Origin: Acidobacteriota bacterium
Lineage (GTDB): Bacteria > Acidobacteriota > Terriglobia > Terriglobales > Acidobacteriaceae
Direction of reading: 5' to 3'
DNA length: 64,000 bases
Assembly (NCBI GenBank): GCA_013289875.1
Contig: JABCZC010000009.1
Span: 1-64,000, forward strand
In this document: in pieces, positions 37,273 through 47,389 of the stretch
How positions within the stretch are numbered: the stretch's first letter is position 1
Layout: each line of letters starts with the position of its first letter
Position numbers and translations under genes: made by a program
Notes under the pieces: model-generated
What the model was told of the DNA's origin: nothing
The model's database searches: none
What the model saw: only the letters and a program-made list of their open reading frames with translations

Positions 37273-37320
37273 GTGGAGTTTGACGCGCTTCTTGCGTCAA
37301 ACGCAGTCGAAGGACATGCT
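37261..37320. repeat. intergenic palindromic REP-like element
   Basis: ttgtcatcctgagtggaGTTTGACGCgcttcttGCGTCAAACgcagtcgaaggacatgct; perfect 9-bp arms at 37278-37286 and 37294-37302. Confidence 0.75.
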
Positions 37321-37368
37321 TTTTTCCAGCCTCGCCCGGCCTCGACTCCACCTCAGCTAAACTGACCT

Positions 37369-38742
37369 TTGCCTGCTTCTAAAACCATTCCGCCCGATCC
37401 CGCCTCGAAACATTTTCGCGCCCCCTGGCTCATTTTCTGGACGGCCTTCATCCTCCGCGTCCTCACCATCACCCTCGCCCACACCTACCGCATCCGCCCC
37501 TTTCAAGATCACTTCCAGTTCGGCTGGGAGATGGGCCGCATCGCGCGTTCTCTCATCGGCGGCTACGGCTACGCCGACCCCTTCGTTGGCCACACTGGAC
37601 CCACCGCCTGGGTCCCGCCGCTTTACCCCCTGCTCATGGCCGCGGTCTTCAAGCTCTTCGGCGTCTATACGGCAATGTCCGCGTGGGTCCTGCTGACCAT
37701 CAACAGCGTCTTCTCCGCCGCCATCGCCCCGGCCGTCTATGAAATCGCCGCCCGCTGCTACAACCGCACGGTGGCGATATGGTCGGCGTGGCTCTGGGCG
37801 CTGTATCCGGCTGCGATGCAGTACGCCGTGCACTGGGTGTGGGAGATGTCTCTCACCACTCTGCTCTTCACCTGGACACTCATGCTGGCGCTGCGCATGC
37901 GCGGCATCGGCGAACCCGCCCCCGAGCAAAATCCGGCCAACACTCGGCGGTGGCTGGGGTTCGGAGTTTTGTGGGGTCTCATCTCCCTTTCAAATGCGAC
38001 CCTGCTCCTCTTTCTCCCCATTTGCGGTATCTGGATCTTCATCGCGCCCCCGAGCGAGCCGGGTGCCCCACCTTCGCGGAGCGAAGCGAAGCTAAGGTGG
38101 GTTTCCAGATCCTTGCATCTCGCCCGTGCCGCTGTCACCGGTCTTCTCTTCTTCGCGTTTCTCTTTCCCTGGATCTGGCGGAACTGGACCGTCTTCCACG
38201 CCTTCATCCCGATTCGCTCCAACCTGGGAGCGGAGATGTACGCGGGCAGCGGGCCCGGATCAAACGGCTTCGCCTTCATCGCGACCCTTCCTCTGGTCGA
38301 GCGCGATCCCGAGACCCTGGCCTATAAGTCTCTGGGCGAGATCGCCTATGTGAAGCAGCAGGGTGAGAAAGCGAAGGCCTACGTCGCCGCGCACCGGTGG
38401 CACTACGCCCGCATCTCTCTCAAGCGTTTTTACTTTTTCTGGGTCGGCGTACCGCACCCGGCCGAGAGCTCTCCGTGGGGCGAGTACTTCCGCGAGCTGA
38501 ACTATTGTTTTCTGAGTATCACCGGCTGCCTCGGCCTCGCCTTGTCTCTAAAAAACCGCGTGCCCGCCGCGGGACTATTTGCCTGGGCCTTCCTGCTCTT
38601 GCCACTCACCTACTACTTCATCACCGTCCAGGCCCGCTTTCGACACCCGCTCGAACCACTCATCGCTATCCTTACGGTCTATCTCTTCCAATCGGCCCGC
38701 CCCAGCCGCCCTTCATCCGCTTCTGCGCGTCCCACGCCTTGA
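37369..38742 (+). CDS. GT39-like membrane glycosyltransferase, paralog 2
   Basis: GHTGPTAWVPPLYPLLMAAVFKLFGVY, RSNLGAEMYAGSGPGSNG; collinear with preceding gene; TTG start. Confidence 0.82.
   Translation: MPASKTIPPDPASKHFRAPWLIFWTAFILRVLTITLAHTYRIRPFQDHFQFGWEMGRIARSLIGGYGYADPFVGHTGPTAWVPPLYPLLMAAVFKLFGVYTAMSAWVLLTINSVFSAAIAPAVYEIAARCYNRTVAIWSAWLWALYPAAMQYAVHWVWEMSLTTLLFTWTLMLALRMRGIGEPAPEQNPANTRRWLGFGVLWGLISLSNATLLLFLPICGIWIFIAPPSEPGAPPSRSEAKLRWVSRSLHLARAAVTGLLFFAFLFPWIWRNWTVFHAFIPIRSNLGAEMYAGSGPGSNGFAFIATLPLVERDPETLAYKSLGEIAYVKQQGEKAKAYVAAHRWHYARISLKRFYFFWVGVPHPAESSPWGEYFRELNYCFLSITGCLGLALSLKNRVPAAGLFAWAFLLLPLTYYFITVQARFRHPLEPLIAILTVYLFQSARPSRPSSASARPTP
38061..38112. repeat. intragenic palindromic repeat (copy 2)
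   Basis: gggtgcCCCACCTTcgcggagcgaagcgaagctAAGGTGGGtttccagatcc; 8-bp arms at 38067-38074 and 38094-38101. Confidence 0.75.
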
Positions 38743-39478
38743 CATATTTCCAGTGGATATACACCGAGTGATTCAGGTGGTACACCAGCCCTTCCAGTCC
38801 ATCGAGAAATCCCAGCCGAAAGAAGTAATTCTTAACAAACGTCGCGACAGGATTCACCACCGCCAGCCACAGCATCGCCGCCGGCGACCTGGCCTTCCGC
38901 TTGTTCACCAGCGCATAAACATTCTCTGAGCTGTAGTCGTTCATGTGGCTCAGGTAAAGCTCAAAGCTGGGATAAGCGTAGTGAATCAGGTCGCGCCTCA
39001 GCTTCCCCTTCGGCCCGTCGAACTGCGGAGTCCCGTGCGGGCCCACGTTCGTCTCCATCTGCGCGCTGCCCCGGCGCCACAGCCGCAGTTTGTGGTCGGG
39101 ATAGAACCCTCCATGCCGGATCCATCGCGTCATGAAAAGGTTTAGCCGCGGAACCCAGTAGGCTTCGTATTCCGGATTCTCGATCGTTTGCCGAATTTCC
39201 TCCGCCAGCTCCGGACTCACCAGCTCATCCGCGTCCAGCAGCAGAATCCAGTCGCTCGTACACTTGCCGATGGCAATCGCCTTCTGCTCGGGATGCCCAC
39301 GAAAATCTCGATTGAACGAATGCTTCGCCCCGAACGACTTCGCGATCTCCGGCGTCCGGTCCACCGACCCCGAGTCGACGATGACGATCTCATCTGCCCA
39401 CTTTACCGCTTCCAGCGTCCTGGGCAGATTCTTCTCCTCGTTCGTAGCGATCATCGCCACCGAGAGCGTTACTGGCAT
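38672..39478 (-). CDS. glycosyltransferase family 2 (WaaE/KdtX-like)
   Basis: LSVAMIATNEEKNLPRTLEAVKWADEIVIVDSGSVDRTPEIAKSFGAK, WILLLDADELVSPELAEEIR. Confidence 0.92.
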   Translation of the reverse strand: MPVTLSVAMIATNEEKNLPRTLEAVKWADEIVIVDSGSVDRTPEIAKSFGAKHSFNRDFRGHPEQKAIAIGKCTSDWILLLDADELVSPELAEEIRQTIENPEYEAYWVPRLNLFMTRWIRHGGFYPDHKLRLWRRGSAQMETNVGPHGTPQFDGPKGKLRRDLIHYAYPSFELYLSHMNDYSSENVYALVNKRKARSPAAMLWLAVVNPVATFVKNYFFRLGFLDGLEGLVYHLNHSVYIHWKYVKAWDAQKRMKGGWGGPIGRDRP

Positions 39479-39588
39479 GCTTACTGTAGACCTCACTTCC
39501 TAACATCTACTTTGCCATGCCTCAAACGCAACCTGCCGAAACCTCAGTCCACTTCGACGAATGAAAGATCTGATGGGGGAGGGGTACC

Positions 39589-41544
39589 TCACCCGCGCGC
39601 AAACACTACTACTCCGTTGGCCGGAATCACCACGTTCGCCGATGTCCCGAAGCCATGCATGGGAGGTCCTGACGCCCACACGCCTCCTCCATTGCCCGCC
39701 ACCTGGGGATTTACCCAGTTGTCGTAGACATCGCTGTTGAAGACTTCCGTCCAGAATCCGCCTGAAGGAAAGCCGATCTGGTAGCCCCACCAGGTTGAGT
39801 CCGAAAGCGTCCCCACGACGATCACGTCATACCCCGAGTCCAGCCAGCGATGGTAGGCGATCACCCGGTTCTGGTCGTGGACATGAAATGGATTCACGTT
39901 GTCGCCGCGGATCGCGGGCTGGTTCCACCGCAACCGGATCAGGTCCTGAGTGAAGCGCAGATGGTTGACCATGGCTTGGTCAGCCCCATCCACGCCGGCC
40001 CACCAGATCAGGTTGGGAGATGTGGGGTCCCAGTTCCACTGCTTGTCTTCAAGAAACTCCTGCCCCATGAAGATGTGAGGTATCCCCGGAGCAGTCATCA
40101 GCAGCCCCGTCGCAAACCGCGAACGGCTCCGCGCATACCAGGAGCGCGAGTTCGAACCGTCGGACAGAGCGGGAATACGGGGCTCTCGCCCGATTGCCAC
40201 CAGGTCGTGGTTCTCCACGCAGGGAACCGCCATCCAGCCGTGGCCGAGACCCTGCGGATAGAGATTGCCGGCGATCGAATCGAAGTCGACGTTAGCCCAC
40301 CCACCCTGCGAGGCCTGTGCGATCGCGTTGCGGACGGCGGTTCGCAGCCCGTCAGCTTGCGCCACATCAAAGCCAGTCCCGCCCCAGCTCGTCGGCGTCA
40401 GGATCTGTGATGTCGTCCGAAAATAATCGGGATTATCGCCCTCCCAGTATTCGGCGTTCAAGATCAGCCGAGGCTTGAGATAGTGAACCGTGTTCGTGAA
40501 ATTGCAGCAAAAGCTCCAACCCGAATCCTGGTTCATCGCCAGAAGATCGCTGATCTCGTCGCAGCGAAATCCGTCGGCGTGGAACTCCTGAATGTAGTGG
40601 CTGGCGTTATTGATGAGGAACTGGCTCACCGCCTCATTCCACAGGGCAAACGACAGCCCTCCAGCGGTCGATTGATCGGTAAAGTACAAGCTCTGATTCG
40701 GATTGTAGGGATCGTCGGCGCGATCGGCGAAGTAGATACTGTCGTCGTCGCCTTCAAACCCGCCCGCGTGGTTGTACACCAGGTCGAAGGTCACGGCGAT
40801 GCCGTAGAGGTGGCACAGATCCACCATCGCTTTCAGCTGCGCCGGTCCCGTGCTGATGTCGTTGAACGATAAGGGTGAACATCCTTTGTTCCCCAGCATC
40901 CGATTGATATTCCCGAGGTATCCATTGAGAGCGTTCGGATCAGTCACAACGAAGGGAAAATCCGGCGAGAAGAGGTCGGCGCCCTTATAGCCCATCGAGA
41001 CATCGGACTCCATTTCGTCCACGGGTAGGGGTTGCAGCACGTTGATGCCGAGCGCCTGCAGATACTCGATCTTCCCGATGACATCAAGGAAGGTGGAGGC
41101 TTTCCCCGGCGCACTCGGTGCATATGTCCCGATATGCAGCTGGTAGATGATCATGTCCGAGAAGTTGGGTGTGACGAACTGTGCGTCGTGCCACGGATAG
41201 GCGTCACTGGAACGGATCAGGCAGCAGCAGATCGGGAACGGCTGGTCGGTCGCCATCTCTCGCGCATAGGGATCGCGCTTGTAGCCGCTTGAGCCACTGC
41301 CTACAACCCAGTAATGATAGGGGTCGCTATCCTTCGCGTCAGCAATGAATCCCGTCCAGTACCCGTTGCCATCCTTGGCCATGAGCAAATCGTCGGTCTG
41401 GCCGGATTGCCACGTTCCTCCGAAGGAACCGTTGACATAGACGGCACTCGCTCGCGGCGCCCACAAGCGGAAGGTGGCGCCGCCGCCGTCCACGAGATTT
41501 GCTCCCATCGGAGTCGTAGGAAGGATATTCGCCTGAGAAAGCAT
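39589..41544 (-). CDS. alpha-amylase family glycoside hydrolase (GH13) with N-terminal CBM48-like domain
   Basis: ATFRLWAPRASAVYVNGSFG, DLVYNHAGG, ADGFRCDEISDLL, ILNAEYWEGD, CVENHDLV. Confidence 0.9.
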   Translation of the reverse strand: MLSQANILPTTPMGANLVDGGGATFRLWAPRASAVYVNGSFGGTWQSGQTDDLLMAKDGNGYWTGFIADAKDSDPYHYWVVGSGSSGYKRDPYAREMATDQPFPICCCLIRSSDAYPWHDAQFVTPNFSDMIIYQLHIGTYAPSAPGKASTFLDVIGKIEYLQALGINVLQPLPVDEMESDVSMGYKGADLFSPDFPFVVTDPNALNGYLGNINRMLGNKGCSPLSFNDISTGPAQLKAMVDLCHLYGIAVTFDLVYNHAGGFEGDDDSIYFADRADDPYNPNQSLYFTDQSTAGGLSFALWNEAVSQFLINNASHYIQEFHADGFRCDEISDLLAMNQDSGWSFCCNFTNTVHYLKPRLILNAEYWEGDNPDYFRTTSQILTPTSWGGTGFDVAQADGLRTAVRNAIAQASQGGWANVDFDSIAGNLYPQGLGHGWMAVPCVENHDLVAIGREPRIPALSDGSNSRSWYARSRSRFATGLLMTAPGIPHIFMGQEFLEDKQWNWDPTSPNLIWWAGVDGADQAMVNHLRFTQDLIRLRWNQPAIRGDNVNPFHVHDQNRVIAYHRWLDSGYDVIVVGTLSDSTWWGYQIGFPSGGFWTEVFNSDVYDNWVNPQVAGNGGGVWASGPPMHGFGTSANVVIPANGVVVFARG

Positions 41545-41721
41545 TATGACCTCCTGAATAACTGATATCTGAATCTGAATTGGGATGAAATCGAAAGCTG
41601 GAACAGCGACGCAGTGGGTTGAGAGTAGCCTACCTCAGATTTGCGCACTGTCTGATGAAATGTCGAAATTCTCAACCGAGTCCTCAGGCCGGTTGGCGTG
41701 AAATCATGGCAGAATAGCGCG

Positions 41722-42573
41722 ATGGCAAGCATCCAGCCCCCACCCATCCCGGACTTTCTGTACGGTACCGCATGGAAGGAAGAACGCACCGCAACTCTGA
41801 CCGAGCTTGCCATTGGCATGGGATTTCGGGGCATCGACACAGCCAATCAGCGACGGCATTACTTCGAGGCCGGAGTTGGCCAGGGGCTTGCCACTGCCTA
41901 TCGCACAGGAGTGGCACGCCGCGGGGATCTCTTTCTGCAGACGAAATTCACGTATCAACGCGGTCAGGACCAACGGTTGCCTTACGATCCTGCGGCCCGC
42001 GTCTCCCTTCAGGTTGCTCAGTCGATGACCAGTTCGCTCGAACATCTGGGGACAGACTACGTCGACAGCTACATATTGCATGGACCCTCCTCCAGCTTCG
42101 AGTGGACAAATGCGGACGCGGAGGTCTGGGAGGCGATAAGAGACGAGCGCGATGCCGGCCGTACCCGTCTCATCGGCGTAAGTAATGTTTCACTCCGACA
42201 TCTTGAACAGATGGCGCGCATCCACAACGAAGCTCCTGCATTCGTGCAAAACCGCTGCTTCGCCCGCCTTGGCTGGGATCGCGACGTGCGCATCTTCTGC
42301 CAAAAGCGAAAGATCGTCTATCAGGGATTCTCATTGCTGACTGCGAACCTGGAGGTGCTGCACCATCCAGTGATCGCCGGCATCGCCTCGCACTCTGACG
42401 TTACTCCGGCGCAGGTGGTATTCGCTTTCGCTCGCGCGGTCGGGATGTTGCCAATGACCGGGACCTCCAATGCCGATCACATGACCCAGGACCTGGCCAG
42501 TCGCGACTTGGTCCTCTCGCCGGACACGGTGAGGAAGATTGAGTTCCTGAGTGCCAACGGGCAAGACGCATGA
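41722..42573 (+). CDS. aldo/keto reductase
   Basis: MGFRGIDTANQRRHYFEAGVGQGL, LFLQTKFTYQRG, DYVDSYILHGPSS, RLIGVSNVS, MLPMTGTSNADHM. Confidence 0.9.
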   Translation: MASIQPPPIPDFLYGTAWKEERTATLTELAIGMGFRGIDTANQRRHYFEAGVGQGLATAYRTGVARRGDLFLQTKFTYQRGQDQRLPYDPAARVSLQVAQSMTSSLEHLGTDYVDSYILHGPSSSFEWTNADAEVWEAIRDERDAGRTRLIGVSNVSLRHLEQMARIHNEAPAFVQNRCFARLGWDRDVRIFCQKRKIVYQGFSLLTANLEVLHHPVIAGIASHSDVTPAQVVFAFARAVGMLPMTGTSNADHMTQDLASRDLVLSPDTVRKIEFLSANGQDA

Positions 42574-42678
42574 CTGGCGATTTGACGGTGATTGCTAGAA
42601 TAATCCGACTCTCGATTTGTAACCTGGATGATTAACCGGGTGATTCGGCGATCCTCATCTTCCGCATCGGAGAACTGC

Positions 42679-44673
42679 ATGCACCCTTTTCGCGTAGCAG
42701 CGTTTTCTATGGCCTTCGTTTTTTTTCAGTTCGCCCAGGCGCAGGCACCTCAACAAATCGTTCCGTCTTCTCCGACTGCGCCGGCTCAGTCGATGGATGA
42801 CAAGACGCCTCAGGCGATTCCGTCGTCTAGGCATGCGCTCGAATCCCTCGATCTGGAAGCCTTCTTTGACGGAATCGTTCCTCTGCAGATGGAGCGCTCC
42901 GACATCGCGGGCGCGTCCGTGCTGGTTATGAAAGATGGACAGCTCCTGCTGCAGAAAGGTTACGGATACTCCGATGAAAAGAAAAAGACTGCAGTGGATC
43001 CGGTAACCACGATCTTTCGCCTGGCATCGATCTCTAAGCTCTTCACATGGGTCTCCGTGATGCAGCTTCAGGAACAGGGTAAGCTCGACCTCGATACCGA
43101 TGTGAATCGCTATCTGGACTTCCAGATACGGCCCGCATTTGGCAAGCCGATTACCCTGCGCAACCTGATGACGCACACGGGCGGCTTCGAAGAGGAGAGC
43201 CGGGACATCATAATTACGAATCCGAAGCAGGTCGTTTCGCTGCGCGATTTTCTGATTGCCAATCAGCCCATGCGCTTGTTTCCTCCCGGTAAGATACCGG
43301 GATATTCGAACTATGGGGTGGGCCTCGCGAGCTATATCGTTCAGAGGGTAAGTCAGGAACCGTTTGAGCAATATGTAGAAGAGCATATCTTCGCGCCACT
43401 GGGCATGACACACTCGACGTTTTATCAGCCGCCACCGAAGGCGCTGGCGAGCTTGCCGTCGGAAGGGTACCGCGGCGATACGGAGAAACCGCCGGTGGGA
43501 TTCGAGATTTTCAACCCTGTGGGCGCGGGTGGACTGTCGTCGACCGCTACCGACATGGGACGGTTTGGGCTCGCGCTGCTCAACGGCGGCGAGTTGGATG
43601 GAAGCCGCATCTTGAAGCCGGAGACATTGGCGGCGATGTGGACTCCGCAGTTTCGCGCCAGCGATCAGATGCCGGCGCAGTGCATGGGCTTTTACCAGAC
43701 CTGGCGCAACAATCTGCGCTGGATCGGCCACGAAGGCGACCTAATTGCGTTTCACAGCCTCTTCTTCGTTGAGCCGAAAGAGAAGCTTGTGCTCTTCGTC
43801 TCCTACAACTCCGCCGGCGGTGGTAACAAGCCGCGACCCGAGATCATCGATATGTTTTCGGATCGCTACTATCCGAGCGACAGGAAGCAGGCCTTTATCA
43901 GCCTGCCTCGCAAGGAGGTCGCCGCCATCGAAGGAACCTATCAGTCAACACGACGTTCGGAGAGCACCCGACTGGCTTCCGGCAATCTCTTCGAACAGCG
44001 CAGTGCGACGGTCGATAAAGATGGCATCCTTCACATTGAGGACGTCAAGGATCTGCGCGGGCATCCGATCAAGTGGAAGCCGATCGGCAAGGACCTCTGG
44101 CAGGAGGTCGATGGGCAGCAGCGGCTGTTCGCTATCCGCGATGACCAGGGAAAAGTCGTCCGGCTCGCTATTGATTTCCCGGGAATACAGGCGGAGCGCG
44201 TGCCATGGTACGAGAATGGCAGACTGCTGCTGAGTGCCGTCGGAGGCAGTCTGGCTATACTGGCGGCGGTCGTACTGGCCTCTTTGGCGCGTACCGGTAT
44301 GAGGATGTTTCTACGCAAACGCCCACGTCCCGCGCCACAACCCGGGACCCGCTGGCTGCCCTTCATATCCAAGCTGGCCGCGTGGATCTGGGTATCGCTT
44401 CTCTCGACGATCTTTATCTTCTTCGCAATGGCCGGCGACGACCTGAACCCGCCGACGCCAGCGTGGGATAAATATTCTTACCTCATCAACGGAGTCACGG
44501 CGCTGGCGCTGTTCATAAGCCTGTTTGCGATTGTTTCAGGAATTCGCATATGGCGCCGGACTGAACTAAGAAAGATCACGAAGGTAAAGTTCTCGCTCGT
44601 GGCCCTGGCATGCCTGATCCTGAGCTGGTTTGCAATCCAATGGCATGTGATTGGACCGGTGACGCGGCTCTGA
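42679..44673 (+). CDS. serine hydrolase, class C beta-lactamase-like, with C-terminal TM segments
   Basis: signal peptide; FRLASISKLFTW (SxxK), PGYSNYGVGLASYIVQRVS (YxN), NLMTHTGGFEE; several C-terminal TM helices. Confidence 0.9.
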   Translation: MHPFRVAAFSMAFVFFQFAQAQAPQQIVPSSPTAPAQSMDDKTPQAIPSSRHALESLDLEAFFDGIVPLQMERSDIAGASVLVMKDGQLLLQKGYGYSDEKKKTAVDPVTTIFRLASISKLFTWVSVMQLQEQGKLDLDTDVNRYLDFQIRPAFGKPITLRNLMTHTGGFEEESRDIIITNPKQVVSLRDFLIANQPMRLFPPGKIPGYSNYGVGLASYIVQRVSQEPFEQYVEEHIFAPLGMTHSTFYQPPPKALASLPSEGYRGDTEKPPVGFEIFNPVGAGGLSSTATDMGRFGLALLNGGELDGSRILKPETLAAMWTPQFRASDQMPAQCMGFYQTWRNNLRWIGHEGDLIAFHSLFFVEPKEKLVLFVSYNSAGGGNKPRPEIIDMFSDRYYPSDRKQAFISLPRKEVAAIEGTYQSTRRSESTRLASGNLFEQRSATVDKDGILHIEDVKDLRGHPIKWKPIGKDLWQEVDGQQRLFAIRDDQGKVVRLAIDFPGIQAERVPWYENGRLLLSAVGGSLAILAAVVLASLARTGMRMFLRKRPRPAPQPGTRWLPFISKLAAWIWVSLLSTIFIFFAMAGDDLNPPTPAWDKYSYLINGVTALALFISLFAIVSGIRIWRRTELRKITKVKFSLVALACLILSWFAIQWHVIGPVTRL

Positions 44674-44745
44674 GCTGGCAGTTAAAGAAACACGAAGACA
44701 CAGATGGACTTTTTCAATCGGTCGGGTAGCCCGACGGGAGCGAGC

Positions 44746-46353
44746 ATGACGGTTCAACGCAGAGAGTTGTTGAAGTTGGCGGGAAGCGGCCTGGGCCTGG
44801 CAGCGGTGCCGCTGGCGGCGGTGGCGGCGAACCATCCAGGGACGGGTGCGGATAGCCAGGGAAGCCTTGCGGGTTGGCTCAACGTTCGCAGCTTTGGAGC
44901 GGTGGGCGATGGCCAGACTCCGGATACAGCGGCCATCAACAAGGCCATTGACGCAGCAGCGGTGGCCGGCGGAGGAACAGTCTTTTTCCCGGCAGGCGTC
45001 TACGCGAGTTACTCGATCCACCTCAAGAGCAATGTCTGCCTCTACCTCGATCAGGGCGCAGCCATTCTGGCGGCCTCTACGCCGTTCGAAGGCATGACAA
45101 CCGGCGGGTACGACGCCGCCGAGCCACAGGGGGCGTGGGAGCCGTATCAGGACTATGGGCACAACCACTGGCACAACAGCCTGATCTGGGGCGAATCGAT
45201 CCATGATGTGTCGATCCTCGGGCCAGGGCTGATCTGGGGCAAAGGGTTGAGCCGCGGCCATGATGAGAAGGCGTTGCCCGACACCACCAAACCGGGGGTG
45301 GGCAACAAGGCTATCGCACTCAAGAATTGCTACAACGTGATCCTCCGCGATTTTTCGATTCTGCAGGGCGGGTGGTTCGGCATTCTGGCTACGGGCGTGG
45401 ATAACCTGACCATCGACAACCTGAAGATCGATACGAACCGCGATGGTATGGACATTGACTGCTGCCGGAATGTCCGCGTGTCGAACTGCACGGTGAATTC
45501 GCCGTGGGACGACGCCATCTGCCCGAAGAGCTCGTTTGCCCTGGGCTATGCGCGGCCGACGGAAAATGTGACGATCACCAATTGCTACGTGACCGGCGAC
45601 TACGAGCTTGGCTCGCTGCTGGATGGCACCTGGAAGCGCAGGCCGCCAGGCCCTAAGAATTGGGCGACTGGACGCATCAAGCTGGGAACCGAATCGAACG
45701 GCGGCTTCCGCAACATCACCATTTCAAACTGCGTCTTTGAGAACTGCCGCGGTTTCGCGCTCGAGACCGTGGATGGCGCATTGTGCGAAGACATCACGTT
45801 TACCGGCATCGCCATGCGCGGGGTCGGGTATGCGCCACTCTTCCTGCGCCTGGGAACACGGATGCGCGGGCCGCAGGGCACGCCGGTCGGCATACTGAAG
45901 CGCGTGATCCTGAGCAACATCGTTAGCTCGGGTGCCGGCATCATTCCATCGATTTTGAGCGGAGTGCCGGGACGCAATATCGAAGACATCAAGATCAGCG
46001 ATGTGTATTTCGAGCAGGTCGGAGGTGGTTCGGCGGCGCTGGCCGCGATTGAGCCGCCTCTGAAGGAAAATGCCTATCCCGAGCCGAATATGTTCGGCGA
46101 TCTGCCTGCAAGCGGAATCTTTATTCGCCATGTGCGCAACCTCGAGGTGAGTAACGTGGAGATTGCGACGGCGCAGGCCGATGCGCGACCGGCCTTCTGG
46201 CTGGCCGATGTAGATGGAGCGGACTTCTTCCGTGTGCGCGTACCGGGCGGGGCACCGGCCTTCGATCTGCGGCGGGTGAAAAACTTCCACAGCTTCGGCA
46301 GTCGCTCGATTGCGGACGTGTCGCTGGACAACGTGGAGACGAAAAAGATATAG
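44746..46353 (+). CDS. glycoside hydrolase family 28 (polygalacturonase-like), Tat-type signal
   Basis: MTVQRRELLKLAGSGLGLAAVPLAAVAA; LNVRSFGAVGDGQTPDTAAINKAIDAAA; NRDGMDIDCCRNVRVSNCTVNSPWDDAICPKSS. Confidence 0.88.
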   Translation: MTVQRRELLKLAGSGLGLAAVPLAAVAANHPGTGADSQGSLAGWLNVRSFGAVGDGQTPDTAAINKAIDAAAVAGGGTVFFPAGVYASYSIHLKSNVCLYLDQGAAILAASTPFEGMTTGGYDAAEPQGAWEPYQDYGHNHWHNSLIWGESIHDVSILGPGLIWGKGLSRGHDEKALPDTTKPGVGNKAIALKNCYNVILRDFSILQGGWFGILATGVDNLTIDNLKIDTNRDGMDIDCCRNVRVSNCTVNSPWDDAICPKSSFALGYARPTENVTITNCYVTGDYELGSLLDGTWKRRPPGPKNWATGRIKLGTESNGGFRNITISNCVFENCRGFALETVDGALCEDITFTGIAMRGVGYAPLFLRLGTRMRGPQGTPVGILKRVILSNIVSSGAGIIPSILSGVPGRNIEDIKISDVYFEQVGGGSAALAAIEPPLKENAYPEPNMFGDLPASGIFIRHVRNLEVSNVEIATAQADARPAFWLADVDGADFFRVRVPGGAPAFDLRRVKNFHSFGSRSIADVSLDNVETKKI

Positions 46354-46372
46354 CTGGACGAGACTCCCCGAA

Positions 46373-47362
46373 CTACTTATCCCTTGCGACGACGAAGTCT
46401 GGAACCCACAGCAGGGCCCGCTTGAAATCGGAGTCGGGGAGATCGGCGAGGGCTGCGCGTGCGGCTTCGGCGTACTGGAAGGCCGTGTTCATCGCGTAGT
46501 CGACCGATCCGTGGCGAGTGAGGATGGCGAGAATCTCGGCGTGCGTAACGACCTCGAAATTCTGGTCGATGAGGACGGTTTGAATCGCGGCGCGCTCGGC
46601 ATCGCTGCCGTTTTCAAGGGCGTGGATGACCGCGAGCGTCGCCTTGCCTTCGCGCAGATCGCTGGCTACAGGTTTGCCCAGCACTTCTTCCGTCGCAGTG
46701 AGGTCGAGCACGTCGTCGACGATCTGAAACGCCATTCCCAAAGAACGGCCATAGTCGCCCATCCGCTCCTCTGTGACGTCGGTGGCCAGCGCCAGGACGG
46801 AACCGAGCCGCATGGAGACTTCAAACAGGCAGGCCGTCTTGCGATAGATAAGCGAGTTGTACTCGTCCTCTGAGATCGACTGGCCGAGCTTCTCCATCTG
46901 CAGCAGTTCGCCTTCGACCATCTGCTGGGTGAGTCCGATGAGCAGGTCGAGAACCCGAAAATTGCGCTCGTCAAGAGCGACCTTGAAGGCCTGCATGTAC
47001 AGCCAGTCGCCGGCGAGCACGCACTTGGCATTGCCCCAGGTGGTGTTGGCTGAGGGGCGGCCGCGGCGGGTGTCGGCGGCGTCGATAATGTCGTCGTGGA
47101 CGAGCGTGGCGCTGTGCACCATCTCGACAACCGCGCCCAGGCGGATCATGCCATCGCCGCTGTACCCCTGGGACTTAGCGGAGAGCAGCAGGAGCGATGG
47201 GCGGATACGCTTGCCGCCGCCTTCGCGCAGGTAGCCGGAGATTTCAGTAATGGCCGCGACGGAGGAAACAGCGTCGGAGCAGAATTCGCGCTCGATGGCG
47301 CGCAGATCATCGCTGAGGAGATCGAAGACTTCTTTCGCCGTCGCTATGGCCAGTGTGCTCAC
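46373..47362 (-). CDS. polyprenyl diphosphate synthase
   Basis: GKRIRPSLLLLSAKS, LVHDDIIDAADTRRGRPSANTTWG, FQIVDDVLDLTATEEVLGKP. Confidence 0.95.
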   Translation of the reverse strand: MSTLAIATAKEVFDLLSDDLRAIEREFCSDAVSSVAAITEISGYLREGGGKRIRPSLLLLSAKSQGYSGDGMIRLGAVVEMVHSATLVHDDIIDAADTRRGRPSANTTWGNAKCVLAGDWLYMQAFKVALDERNFRVLDLLIGLTQQMVEGELLQMEKLGQSISEDEYNSLIYRKTACLFEVSMRLGSVLALATDVTEERMGDYGRSLGMAFQIVDDVLDLTATEEVLGKPVASDLREGKATLAVIHALENGSDAERAAIQTVLIDQNFEVVTHAEILAILTRHGSVDYAMNTAFQYAEAARAALADLPDSDFKRALLWVPDFVVARDK

Positions 47363-47389
47363 TCGGGCTGGTTGGGTTCCGGGCCTTTC

